Of a DNA stretch of 48,018 nucleotides, positions 25,063 to 33,900 are shown one piece after another. Origin of the DNA: Bacteroidales bacterium (GTDB lineage: Bacteria > Bacteroidota > Bacteroidia > Bacteroidales > UBA12077); contig JAQIBH010000131.1 of NCBI GenBank assembly GCA_027859205.1, positions 1 through 48,018 on the forward strand. The letters are read 5' to 3'. Under the pieces are notes generated by a model. It was not told where the DNA came from. It saw nothing but the letters and a program-made list of their open reading frames with translations, and did no database searches. How positions within the stretch are numbered: the first letter of the stretch is position 1; every line of letters begins with the position of its first letter. Made by a program: the position numbers and the translations under genes.

Positions 25063-26616
25063 TTATCCTTTAGTTTTAATTTTTATTATTTGTCCAGCTT
25101 TAAGAGATCGCCCGCTACTTATATTATTTAATTCCATAATGTCTGTTTCATTAACTCCCGAGTATTTTTTAGCTATGTCCCAGAGCGTGTCGCCAGAACG
25201 AACTTTATAATACTCATAATTATTATTTGTTGATTCTGGTTTAACTTCCATGGATTGTGCAACCGTTTTTCCTATTCTTCGTTGCTTTTCTTCGAATGAG
25301 AGTTTGTTTATACTGGCATATTTTCCTGCACTACCTTTTGGTGCATAAATGTTAAGCTTTTGGCCAACACGAATTGTATTTCCTCGTACATTATTCCAAT
25401 AACGAATATCTGAAATTCTAACATGATACCATTCAGAAATGTATCCTAGATTATCACCCGATTTTACTGTGTAAATTAATTTGTCCCTGTTAGTTGGTGC
25501 TTGAGGCACATAATATGATTTTTGTGGATTCTTAATTGTATTGTCTGAATTGAAAAAAGCAGAAGCTTTATACGCAAAAATTGAATCTTGAAGATCAATA
25601 AATTCTCCGGTAAAATTAATTGGTAATGTTATTGGATATTGTGATCCCTTTCCCGGGATTATATCTAGTTTATATTGTGGATTTAAATCTCTTAAAGCCT
25701 TAAGTGGGATATTCAAAACTTCAGAAACTTGTTTAAGATGAAGATTATCTACAATTATTACAGTATCTGTTGCAATAGATATTTCGGGGAATTTGGGAAT
25801 TATTCCATGTTCTTTGTAATAATTAAAAGTATATGTAGCTGCAATGTATGCTGGAACATATCCTCTTGTTTCTCTTGGTAATCGATAATATATTTCCCAA
25901 AAATCACGTTTCCCGCCTGATCGTCTTATTGCTTTATTCACATTCCCCGGACCACAATTGTATGCTGCAATAACGAGTGTCCAGTCGTTAAACATCGAAT
26001 ACAAATCTTTCATAAATAGTGCTGCAGCGTGAGCCGATTTAATAGGGTCGCGTCGTTCATCAACATACGAATTTATAGTAAGATCGTACATACGAGCTGT
26101 ACCATACATGAATTGCCACATTCCTGTAGCTCCAACTCTTGAAACTGCTCTTGGATTTAAAGCAGATTCAATAACTGCCATATATATAAGTTCTGTTGGT
26201 ATTCCGTAGCTTTCAAATATTTCTTCAAATTTTGGGAAATAATAATCAGATACACCAATCATTGCACCAACATTTTCCCTTCTTTGCTTTGTGTAAACAT
26301 GAATATAATTTCGAACTATTTTATTGTATGATAAATCGATTATCGAAGGAATATTTTGGAGCCTTTCTATGTATATCGAATCTGCAAATTCCGGAATGCC
26401 TAGAATAGAGTCATTGTATAATGAATTATAATCTGTTTTAATGGAGTTTTTCACATACCATAATTGAATTAAGCTATCCAAATTTGTTTCAAAATCGGCG
26501 CTTACGTTAGCATTTATTGATAAAGTATCTTTAGCTGTGCCGTTTGAATATGCATTACTTATGGTAAATTGCGTAAATATAATGATTGATAAAAATAATA
26601 TTTTGTACATTTTCAA
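25063..26616 (-). CDS. mltD: Membrane-bound lytic murein transglycosylase D-like, two LysM domains
   Basis: 517 residues with a signal peptide (1-26) and no lipobox. An SLT domain covers about 120-270: catalytic Glu150 in AVIESALNPRAVS, the GATGMWQFM motif (162-170), AAYNCGPGNV (217-226) and the YVPAYIAA motif (253-260). Two LysM repeats follow (about 384-427 with KSGDNLGYISEWYHV, and about 468-515 with RSGDTLWDIAKKYSG), which bind glycan chains. It cleaves murein to 1,6-anhydro products during wall growth or remodelling. It lies 101 bases downstream of the DUF5683 gene, in the same direction as parAB. Confidence 0.93.
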   Translation of the reverse strand: MKMYKILFLSIIIFTQFTISNAYSNGTAKDTLSINANVSADFETNLDSLIQLWYVKNSIKTDYNSLYNDSILGIPEFADSIYIERLQNIPSIIDLSYNKIVRNYIHVYTKQRRENVGAMIGVSDYYFPKFEEIFESYGIPTELIYMAVIESALNPRAVSRVGATGMWQFMYGTARMYDLTINSYVDERRDPIKSAHAAALFMKDLYSMFNDWTLVIAAYNCGPGNVNKAIRRSGGKRDFWEIYYRLPRETRGYVPAYIAATYTFNYYKEHGIIPKFPEISIATDTVIIVDNLHLKQVSEVLNIPLKALRDLNPQYKLDIIPGKGSQYPITLPINFTGEFIDLQDSIFAYKASAFFNSDNTIKNPQKSYYVPQAPTNRDKLIYTVKSGDNLGYISEWYHVRISDIRYWNNVRGNTIRVGQKLNIYAPKGSAGKYASINKLSFEEKQRRIGKTVAQSMEVKPESTNNNYEYYKVRSGDTLWDIAKKYSGVNETDIMELNNISSGRSLKAGQIIKIKTKG

Positions 26617-26717
26617 ATATTTTATAAGTCAATTTAGTATAAAGCCCGAAATAACTACAATTCTATTACAATAAGAAACGATTTTTGTTATTAATTGTTA
26701 ATTAGGCATGAAAAAAA

Positions 26718-27278
26718 CTAGAAATTAAGACTTAATGAAAGTCCATATGAATTTTGATAATCAAAAGATTGTTTAATAGTAGGTTGGAAATTTAGAGATA
26801 AATCATCATTTATTTCATAATTAAATAAATGCGCATCAACGGTTGCATCTAGCACATTAAGTAAATATATTGCTGCTAACGAAATTACGTTAAGATCACG
26901 ATTTCGCCGTGCGTCATCTTTTGCTCTTAAAATTCTGCTTTTATCGGAGACGCCTTCAAATATTGTTATTTCTCCTGCATCCATTCTGGCGTATGCATTT
27001 TTATATTTATTATACTGTTCATTATTAAAATCAAATGCATAAATTAAAATGCCTGTAGCACCATAAATTATAGGTAGTTTCCAGTATTTCTTATTGTAAA
27101 TTTGACCTAGACCGGGAATAAGGGCAGAGTAAATTGCAGCTTTATGTGGAGATTGAATTTGGGTAATATCTTGTTGAATATTATTATCAACAGAGGCAGG
27201 ATTCTGACCTTTCCCAATTGACATAATACTTATAAAAAAAGTTATGAATAGTAAGGATTTTAAATTTTTACCCAGCAA
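26718..27278 (-). CDS. DUF5683-type membrane protein
   Basis: 186 residues with a signal-like N-terminus (about 7-24). The DUF5683 core has the AAIYSALIPGLGQIYNKKYW stretch (about 47-66), a helix ILIYAFDFNNEQYNKY, then RRNRDLNVISLAAIYLLNVLDA with a buried helix. The IPGLGQIYN segment is a short motif also seen in small TM2-like proteins. Its position between parB and mltD in one run is a recurrent Bacteroidota arrangement. Function is unknown; a link to envelope or segregation is inferred from position alone. Only 32 bases separate it from parB. Confidence 0.8.
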   Translation of the reverse strand: MLGKNLKSLLFITFFISIMSIGKGQNPASVDNNIQQDITQIQSPHKAAIYSALIPGLGQIYNKKYWKLPIIYGATGILIYAFDFNNEQYNKYKNAYARMDAGEITIFEGVSDKSRILRAKDDARRNRDLNVISLAAIYLLNVLDATVDAHLFNYEINDDLSLNFQPTIKQSFDYQNSYGLSLSLNF

Positions 27279-27310
27279 AATATTATGTTTTAATTTGTTA
27301 CTGGGTAAAA

Positions 27311-28177
27311 TTATTTCATTTTATCTATAATTCCCATTATTCTCTCTAAATCTTCGTCTGATTTAAATGAAATAACGATTTTCCCACTTCCTTTATTGTT
27401 ACGATTAAAGTCAATATCAGAATTAAAGTGTTCAACTAAATGTTTTTTCAGTTGTAAGTATTCCTCTGGCAATCGAACTTTTTCTTTTTTCCCTTTTGAT
27501 TTTGGAGTGTTAATATCACGAATTATATCTTCGGTTTTACGAACAGACAATCCTTCGTCAATAATTTTATAATAAATTTTAAGTTGGGTTTTATCGTTAT
27601 CAAAATTTACAAGAGCTCTGGCATGTCCCATTGAAATTTGTTTATCGCGAATTCCAAGTTGAATTTCAGCAGGTAGTTTTAATAAGCGGAGGTAGTTTGA
27701 AATAGTTGATCGTTTTTTCCCTACACGCTCACTCAGGCTTTCCTGAGTAAGTTTACACTCTTCCATTAATCGCTGATAGCTAATTGCAACTTCAATGGAA
27801 TCTAAATCTTCACGTTGAATATTTTCAACCAAGGCCATTTCAAGCATTCCTTGGTCATCGGCAAAACGAATAAACGCAGGAATTTTCTTTAAGCCTGCTA
27901 AATGAGCAGCACGTAATCTTCTTTCTCCGGATATTAGTTGGAATTTATTATCGTTTAGGTTTCGTACGGTTATGGGTTGAATAATTCCTAATTCTCTTAT
28001 TGACTTTGCTAATTCTTCTAAAGATTCTTCATTAAAAACAGTTCGTGGTTGAAAGGGATTTGCTTCAATCTTATCAATATTAATTTCGTTAATGGAATCC
28101 GCTGTTACAATATGTTCCATACCTGAGTCATCAATTAATGCTCCTAATCCTCTTCCTAATGCATTTCGTTTTGCCAT
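27311..28177 (-). CDS. parB: Chromosome partitioning protein ParB
   Basis: 288 residues. The N-terminal ParB/Srx-type CTP-binding domain contains GERRLRAAHLAG (84-95) and ENIQREDLDSIE (118-129); the N-terminal tail MAKRNALGRGLGALI is the ParA-stimulating peptide typical of ParB. A helix-turn-helix (about 144-166, TQESLSERVGKKRSTISNYL) should read parS, and the C-terminal dimerisation segment is short and basic. It acts with ParA to load and segregate origins. It begins 23 bases after parA. No clear parS site was found in this window. Confidence 0.95.
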   Translation of the reverse strand: MAKRNALGRGLGALIDDSGMEHIVTADSINEINIDKIEANPFQPRTVFNEESLEELAKSIRELGIIQPITVRNLNDNKFQLISGERRLRAAHLAGLKKIPAFIRFADDQGMLEMALVENIQREDLDSIEVAISYQRLMEECKLTQESLSERVGKKRSTISNYLRLLKLPAEIQLGIRDKQISMGHARALVNFDNDKTQLKIYYKIIDEGLSVRKTEDIIRDINTPKSKGKKEKVRLPEEYLQLKKHLVEHFNSDIDFNRNNKGSGKIVISFKSDEDLERIMGIIDKMK

Positions 28178-28200
28178 CTTGCGTTAAATTATATATTGAT

Positions 28201-29001
28201 TTATTCTACTATTTTTTCTGCGTTTGCAATTTTAGTTTCGTCATGTTTTTGTAAAACCTCCCTAGCAAGATTTAAATAATTAACCGAACCTTTTGAAGCA
28301 GCATCATATAATACCACTGGTTTTCCATAACTTGGCGATTCACTTAATTTAATATTTCGTTGAATAATAGTTTCAAAAACCATATCCTGGAAATGCTTTT
28401 TAACCTCATCAACAACTTGATTTGATAATCTTAAACGTGGATCGTACATGGTTAAAAGGAAACCTTCAATTTCAAGTTCTTTGTTTAAGCGAGATTGTAT
28501 AATCTTAATTGTATTCAATAGTTTACCCAATCCTTCAAGTGCAAAATATTCACATTGCACAGGTATCATTATTGAATCAGCCGCTGTTAATGCATTTACT
28601 GTGATTAGACCCAATGAAGGAGAACAGTCAATCAAAACATAATCATAAGCATTTTTCACTTTCTCAATAACATGCTTTAGTACATATTCGCGGTTTGGCT
28701 TATTAAGCATTTCAATTTCTGCTCCAACCAAATCAATATGTGAAGGAATTAAATCTAAACCTTCGATATCGCTATTTAAGATAATATTTTTAGGATCTTG
28801 ATCATCAACCAGACATTCGTAAATGCTTGTTTTTATGGCTCTTATATCGAATCCAGTTCCTGATGTAGCATTTGCCTGAGGATCTGCATCAACAATTAAA
28901 ACTTTTTTTTCAAGTACAGCTAAACTTGCTGCTAAATTTATTGCGGTTGTTGTTTTTCCAACACCACCTTTTTGATTTGCTACTGCAATTACTTTTGCCA
29001 T
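28201..29001 (-). CDS. parA: Chromosome partitioning ATPase ParA (Soj)
   Basis: 266-residue deviant-Walker ATPase: KGGVGKTTT at 11-19 with the signature Lys, DADPQANAT near 40, VLIDCSPSLG (Walker B) near 122 and the PVQCEYFALEGL block near 147. ParA dimerises on ATP, coats nucleoid DNA non-specifically and is released by ParB. It is the first gene of the parA-parB-DUF5683-mltD run. A CAAAAATA at 29061-29068 (TATTTTTG on this strand) fits TAnnTTTG at a distance of 60 bases and may be its -7 box. Confidence 0.95.
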   Translation of the reverse strand: MAKVIAVANQKGGVGKTTTAINLAASLAVLEKKVLIVDADPQANATSGTGFDIRAIKTSIYECLVDDQDPKNIILNSDIEGLDLIPSHIDLVGAEIEMLNKPNREYVLKHVIEKVKNAYDYVLIDCSPSLGLITVNALTAADSIMIPVQCEYFALEGLGKLLNTIKIIQSRLNKELEIEGFLLTMYDPRLRLSNQVVDEVKKHFQDMVFETIIQRNIKLSESPSYGKPVVLYDAASKGSVNYLNLAREVLQKHDETKIANAEKIVE

Positions 29002-29060
29002 AGAGATATCGTTTTTAGGAATAAACCTGTTTTAAGTCTTTGTTACTGAATTTAGGAATT

Positions 29061-29068
29061 CAAAAATA
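29061..29068 (-). promoter_or_regulatory. Candidate -7 box for parA
   Basis: TATTTTTG on the minus strand is an exact TAnnTTTG match and lies 60 bases upstream of the parA start. There is no convincing -33 TTTG at the expected distance. The rest of the 29002-29280 gap is AT-rich and featureless. Confidence 0.3.
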
Positions 29069-29280
29069 CAACTTTATCGCGTTTTTCTATTTCACTAAGA
29101 TAAGAATTGTAAACATTTTTTTTAGAGTTATAAACAAATTATTAACAATTAAATTCTGATTTTTTTTCAACCGATTGAACCTTAAAGTAAATGATTTGTT
29201 TTGATAACTCTGTTTTTCAATTACCAATTTTTTATTAAGGTAATATGTTTAGGATTTTATTACTGATAATTGGTCTTTGT

Positions 29281-30276
29281 TTAAGAGTATTTTTCTATAA
29301 CTTCTTGAAATAACTGATCTTTACTAATAGGAACAACACCAACCTTTTCGCATACTAAGCCTCCGGCAATATTTGATATTCCAGCAATTAAATCCGGCTC
29401 TAATCCTGCAGCTAAACATAAACTTGCTGTACCGATTAAAGTGTCACCGGCTCCTGATACATCTGCAATATCTCTAATCTCAGCAGGAATAGTTTGGTAA
29501 GAATTATTATGACTTATAAAAACACCAAGCTCTGAAAGTGTTATTAATAAGTATTTTGTTTTTAACTGAGAATGTAGTTTTTGTGATGCTACAAATATTT
29601 CGGCAAAATCTCCTTTTTTAATATCTGTTTTTGATCCTTCGATTAATTCTTTAAAATTTGGCTTAAAAAGTGTAACATTTTTGTACTCCATAAAATTGCG
29701 CTTCTTTGGATCAACCAAAGTTGGAATATTATTTTTATTAGCAAAATCAACAATACTCTTTATAACTTCTGGTGTAATACAACCTTTATCGTAATCTTCA
29801 AAAACGATTGCATTGACTTGTTTCTCGGACAGTATAGTTAAAATCTTTTTAGTAAATTCTGTTTCTGTTTCCTTTTCAAGTTCAGTATCTAGTTCTTCGT
29901 CAACTCTCAGTATATGTTGATTATCAGCAATTATTCTAGTCTTAACAGTTGTTTTACGATTTTCATCTTTAAGAATTCCTTCGCTTGTTAGGTTTCGTTT
30001 TTTTAGCAAACTATGAAAAGTTTTCGATTTGGAACCATTTCCAATTACCGAGCATAATATTGGATTAGCTCCAAGCGCTTGAATATTTAATGCTACATTG
30101 GCGGCACCACCTAAACGATATTCTTGAGCTGAACTCATAATAATTGGAACGGGAGCTTCAGGTGAAATTCTATCTACTTTTCCCCACATGTACGAGTCGA
30201 TCATTACATCGCCAATAATTAAAATGTTAAATTGCTTAAAGGATTCGAATATGGATTTTATATCTGGGTTTCTCAC
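29281..30276 (-). CDS. PfkB-type heptose-7-phosphate kinase (HldE N-domain/RfaE1-like)
   Basis: The best start is GTG at 30276-30274 (331 residues); upstream in frame there is only a TTG, and the added sequence is not family-like. Ribokinase-fold motifs are clear: ILIIGDVMIDSYMWGKVDRISPEAPVPI near the N-terminus, the GGAANVALN sugar-binding block, FEDYDKG, LVDPKKRNF and the ATP/catalytic DVSGAGDTLIG. It should phosphorylate D-glycero-D-manno-heptose-7-phosphate to the 1,7-bisphosphate in ADP-heptose synthesis for LPS. The nucleotidyltransferase half of HldE is not attached and would be encoded elsewhere. Other PfkB sugar kinases are possible, but the SPEAPVP block favours this family. Confidence 0.85.
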   Translation of the reverse strand: MRNPDIKSIFESFKQFNILIIGDVMIDSYMWGKVDRISPEAPVPIIMSSAQEYRLGGAANVALNIQALGANPILCSVIGNGSKSKTFHSLLKKRNLTSEGILKDENRKTTVKTRIIADNQHILRVDEELDTELEKETETEFTKKILTILSEKQVNAIVFEDYDKGCITPEVIKSIVDFANKNNIPTLVDPKKRNFMEYKNVTLFKPNFKELIEGSKTDIKKGDFAEIFVASQKLHSQLKTKYLLITLSELGVFISHNNSYQTIPAEIRDIADVSGAGDTLIGTASLCLAAGLEPDLIAGISNIAGGLVCEKVGVVPISKDQLFQEVIEKYS

Positions 30277-30323
30277 AGTAATGATTTTATAATGTATTGC
30301 AAAGATAAGACTTTTCAATACTA

Positions 30324-30398
30324 CAATTATCAATGAACAATTATCAATGTTAATAATCTATTTTTTATTGTTCACTGATCACTGTTTATTGTTCATTG
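30324..30398. repeat. Nested direct and inverted repeats
   Basis: The element contains: direct repeat CAATTATCAATG at 30324-30335 and 30338-30349; direct repeat TTATTGTTCA at 30365-30374 and 30386-30395; and an inverted pair CAATGAACAAT (30331-30341) / ATTGTTCATTG (30388-30398). It fills the gap between the heptose kinase and the SnoaL-like gene and runs into the latter's last codons. Confidence 0.7.
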
Positions 30399-30877
30399 TT
30401 AACTGGTTCAAGTCCTGGATTTCCTGTATCCAAAACAAATCGCCATTCACCCGTTGTATTTTTCTCCCAAATGGAACAATATGTTCCATGACTTATTTGT
30501 CCTTTTTGTTTGCCCTGACCGTCCGGCAGGCGGGCTTCGGTTATTTCAAGTGAATAAATTCCAAAGGTATAACCCAAATCACCCGATATAGAAACTCTTG
30601 CGTAGCTCGGTTTCCATGCTAAACGATAATTAGAATCCGATAGCTCAGCGTATAATTTCTTTAGGGCAGGTTTGCCAACAATCGGATATGAGTTTGGTTT
30701 TAACAATACCACATCGGGCGATGCAAATTCCAAAAATGCCTGATGATTGCCAACTTCCAATGATCGGTTCGAGAAATCAATATCGGTTTGGAGAAGTTTT
30801 TCTTTTTCCTGTTCCATATTTATTTGTGGATTACAGCCTATGGCAAGAATTATCAGTACAGGGAAAAGTTTTTTCAT
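30386..30877 (-). CDS. DUF4440/SnoaL-like lipoprotein
   Basis: 163 residues with a short lipoprotein signal (MKKLFPVLIILAIGC, Cys15). The body fits the NTF2-like DUF4440/ketosteroid isomerase fold: a helix with LLQTDIDFSNRSLEVGNHQAFLEF, then ASPDVVLLKPNSYPIVGKPAL and beta strands YARVSISGDLGYTFGIYSLEI, GTYCSIWEKNTTGEWRFVLDTG. Members bind small molecules or act as accessory isomerases; no function can be assigned here. Two oddities: residues EARLPDGQGKQKG are encoded by a GC-rich palindromic stretch (30512-30540) unlike the rest of the gene, and the C-terminal VNNEQ codons lie within the repeat element at 30324-30398. Confidence 0.75.
   Translation of the reverse strand: MKKLFPVLIILAIGCNPQINMEQEKEKLLQTDIDFSNRSLEVGNHQAFLEFASPDVVLLKPNSYPIVGKPALKKLYAELSDSNYRLAWKPSYARVSISGDLGYTFGIYSLEITEARLPDGQGKQKGQISHGTYCSIWEKNTTGEWRFVLDTGNPGLEPVNNEQ
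30512..30540. repeat. GC-rich palindromic element inside a coding sequence
   Basis: GCCCTGACC...GGCGGGC forms an imperfect dyad (GCCCTG with CAGGCGGGC) with CCGTCCGG in the centre. It is much richer in GC than flanking DNA and codes for ARLPDGQG in the lipoprotein. It shares the GCCG/GGCGG theme with the palindrome at 2362-2387, suggesting a REP/MITE-like family. Confidence 0.45.
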
Positions 30878-30930
30878 GGCTTTTTAAATTTAATTGATAA
30901 ATATATGAAATTATTCTTTGAGCTGTAAAT

Positions 30931-30959
30931 AAAAAAAGCGCAGCTAAAATGCTGCGCTT
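30931..30959 (-). terminator. Intrinsic terminator of the LRR protein gene
   Basis: Arms AAGCGCAGC (30936-30944) and GCTGCGCTT (30951-30959) with a 6-base loop; reading the minus strand, the stem is followed by a run of T (30937-30931). It lies 23 bases after the stop of the LRR gene. Confidence 0.9.
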
Positions 30960-30981
30960 CCTAAATCTGATTACAAATTAT

Positions 30982-33900
30982 TTATTGTATTTGTAGTTTT
31001 TTGGTCAAAACATGATTATTATTTTGTATAGAGATGAAGTATGTCCCTGATGCAATTCCTATCAAATCAATATTATGTTTAGGGCTTGTAGAAACTTGAT
31101 CGTAAATAACATTTCCAATTATATCGTAAACTTTCACCTGATATCTATTTGAATTAAACTCTAAGGTAAAGTTCCCGTTCGAAGGATTTGGATAAACCGT
31201 CCATTTTAATTCATCGAGATCATTCAGACCTGTTTCAGTTACATCATTTACATTTATGGTAAATGCTTTTTCGAAAGTTAATCCATCGGCATCAGTTGTT
31301 CGGACATTGATATTATACGTTGTTTTTGTTTCATAATTCAACTCAACTGCGGTTTTCAAATTTTCACTTTCGATTGTAAACGATGCATTATCAGCATCAT
31401 TCGTTCCATCACCAGCTACTAAAGTGTATGTAAATGAATCTCCATCATCAACATCAGTTGTTGATAATTGACCAATTGTTGAACCGATAGCAGAATTTTC
31501 ATCAATTGAATTAGTTGTCAATTCAATATTTGATGGAATTTCATTAATGTCAGTAATTGTAATAACAAATGCTTTTTCATAAGTTAATCCATCGGCATCT
31601 TCAGTTTGAACATAAATATAATATTCAGATTGAGATTCATAATTCAATTCAGCTGCTGTTTTTAAGCTGTCATCTTCAATTGAAAAAGAAGAATTATCTG
31701 CATCATTTGTTCCATCTCCTGCAACAAATGAATAAGTGAATGAATCTTCAGCATCAGCATCTGTTGTTGAAAATTGACCAATAATTGAAGCTATGGCAGA
31801 ATTTTCATCGATTGAGTTTGTTGATATGGCAATGCTTGATGGCGCATTGTTAATTTCAAGTGTTAAAGTATCACTATATAAAATTAAATCAGTGTATTCT
31901 GTATTTTTAACCTGAATTGCATACTCTCCAACATCACCGCTGGCAAATGAACTTATGATATAATCAGGATCGCTCGACCAATCCATACTTAAATCACCAT
32001 CTTTATAAATTGCGTAAAGGTTGTTTTCACTTGATAATGCTTCTGTAGTTAAAATATCACAGCTCAATGTTATGCTATTACCTTCAGAAATATACCTTTC
32101 ATGATTTACCATTTCTAAATTAGCTTGAGGTGAATAAAAGAAGCTTAATGTTCCAACATCAAGTTTTGTGTTTTCTAAATCTTCGAATGTTAAATTATTA
32201 TTATAAATTTCTAAATAATTTAGATTTGTAAGGGAACTTAAATCAGGTAATCCTATAATCTTATTATCATTAAGTTGGACATATTCCAGCGTAGTTAAAT
32301 TTGCAAAATTATCAGGAATATTTCCATCAAATTCATTAGCATGTAAATAAAGAGTAACCAGATTCGACATATTCCCAAGTTCTTCAGGAAGGTTACCTTG
32401 CAATATGTTGTTATTTAGTGATAATGTAGACAAGCTTGTTAATCCTCCAATTTCTACTGGAATTTCTCCTGTCAGATTATTAAAGTTTAGATTTAAATAT
32501 TCCAGATTAGTCAAATTTCCTATTTCCGCAGGAATTTCCCCGCTTAAGCTATTTTGGAAAATATTGAGATAAGTAAGGTTTTCAAGATTTCCAATCTCTG
32601 CTGGAATTGATCCTGTTAAACCGTTTCCGGTTTCCTTTATTTCAATTCGGTCAAGGTAAGTTAAATCACCAATTTCAGTAGGAATAGTTCCTGTTAAATT
32701 ATTATACAATAAATCAAGCTTAGTAACATGTCCTCCAACTACAGAAATACCAAACCAGTCATTTACATCTTCTTCAGAAAGCCAGTTGGTATTATTGTAC
32801 CAATTATCACCATTAGTAGCGGTATAGAATGCTTCTAAAGCATCATACTCTGCTTCGGTTATTCCATTTGCTCCTGTACTGTTTATAAATACAGCTTTTG
32901 TTGTAAGAATAAGTTGTGGGTAATTGCTATTTTGTATTTCACAATAAAAAATGCCACTTTCTGTATTCGCAATTGTAAGTGCATTTGTTGTTTCTCCAGA
33001 AATTACTTCATCTTCTTTATACCATTGATAGGTGTTACCTGTTCCATCTGTAGTGAACGATAAAATTATATCATCTCCTGATGGTGTTTGAGTTGGTTCT
33101 GGTAATTGTGTCTGAGGAGAATAAAAGTAATTTGGATTAGAAAAACTGATATTATAGTTTTCTATATCACCAAAACTAAGTTCATTATTATTGACATATA
33201 ATATGATTAAGCTTGTTAAAGCAGATAAATCAACTCCATTTGTAAAATTATTATTGCTTAAGTAGAGAAATTGCATGTTTGTTAGATTTTCAATTTCAGT
33301 AGGAATTAATCCTTCAAAATTATTATATCTTAAACTAAGTGTAGTTAAGCCTGTAAGATTTCCCAATTCTACAGGAATTGTCCCTGATAATTGATTGTTT
33401 CTTAAGCTGATTGAATATAAGGTAGTTAGATTCCAAATTTCAGAAGGAATTGAGCCTGTTAGCTGATTATTGCTTAAAGAAAGACTTCTTAGATTGCTAC
33501 AGTTCCCAATTTCAGAAGGAATTGATCCGGTAAGTTGATTGCCATATAAGTATAAATTTTGCAAATTAGATAAACTTCCTAGTTCCGAAGGAATTGAACC
33601 TGTTAGTTGATTGCTATATAAGTATAATCTTTGCAAATTAGATAAATTTCCTAGTTCCGAAGGAATTGAACCTGTTAGTTGGTTATTATACAGGTATAAG
33701 TATATCAAATTAGATAAACTTCCTAATTCAACAGGAATTTCTCCTGATAGTTGATTGTCATGTAAATATAATCGTGACAAACTTGTTAAATCTCCAAATT
33801 CAGATGGTATTTCTCCTGTTAGTTGGTTTGTAGAAAATCCTAATATTTGTAAATTAGTTAAATTTCCTATTTCTGAAGGGATTTCGCCACTAAGCTGAAG

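Noticed and set aside
30405-30415. GGTTCAAGTCC, like a tRNA T-loop
   Set aside because: The flanks do not form a T stem, and no acceptor or anticodon stem is present; it codes for part of the SnoaL-like lipoprotein.
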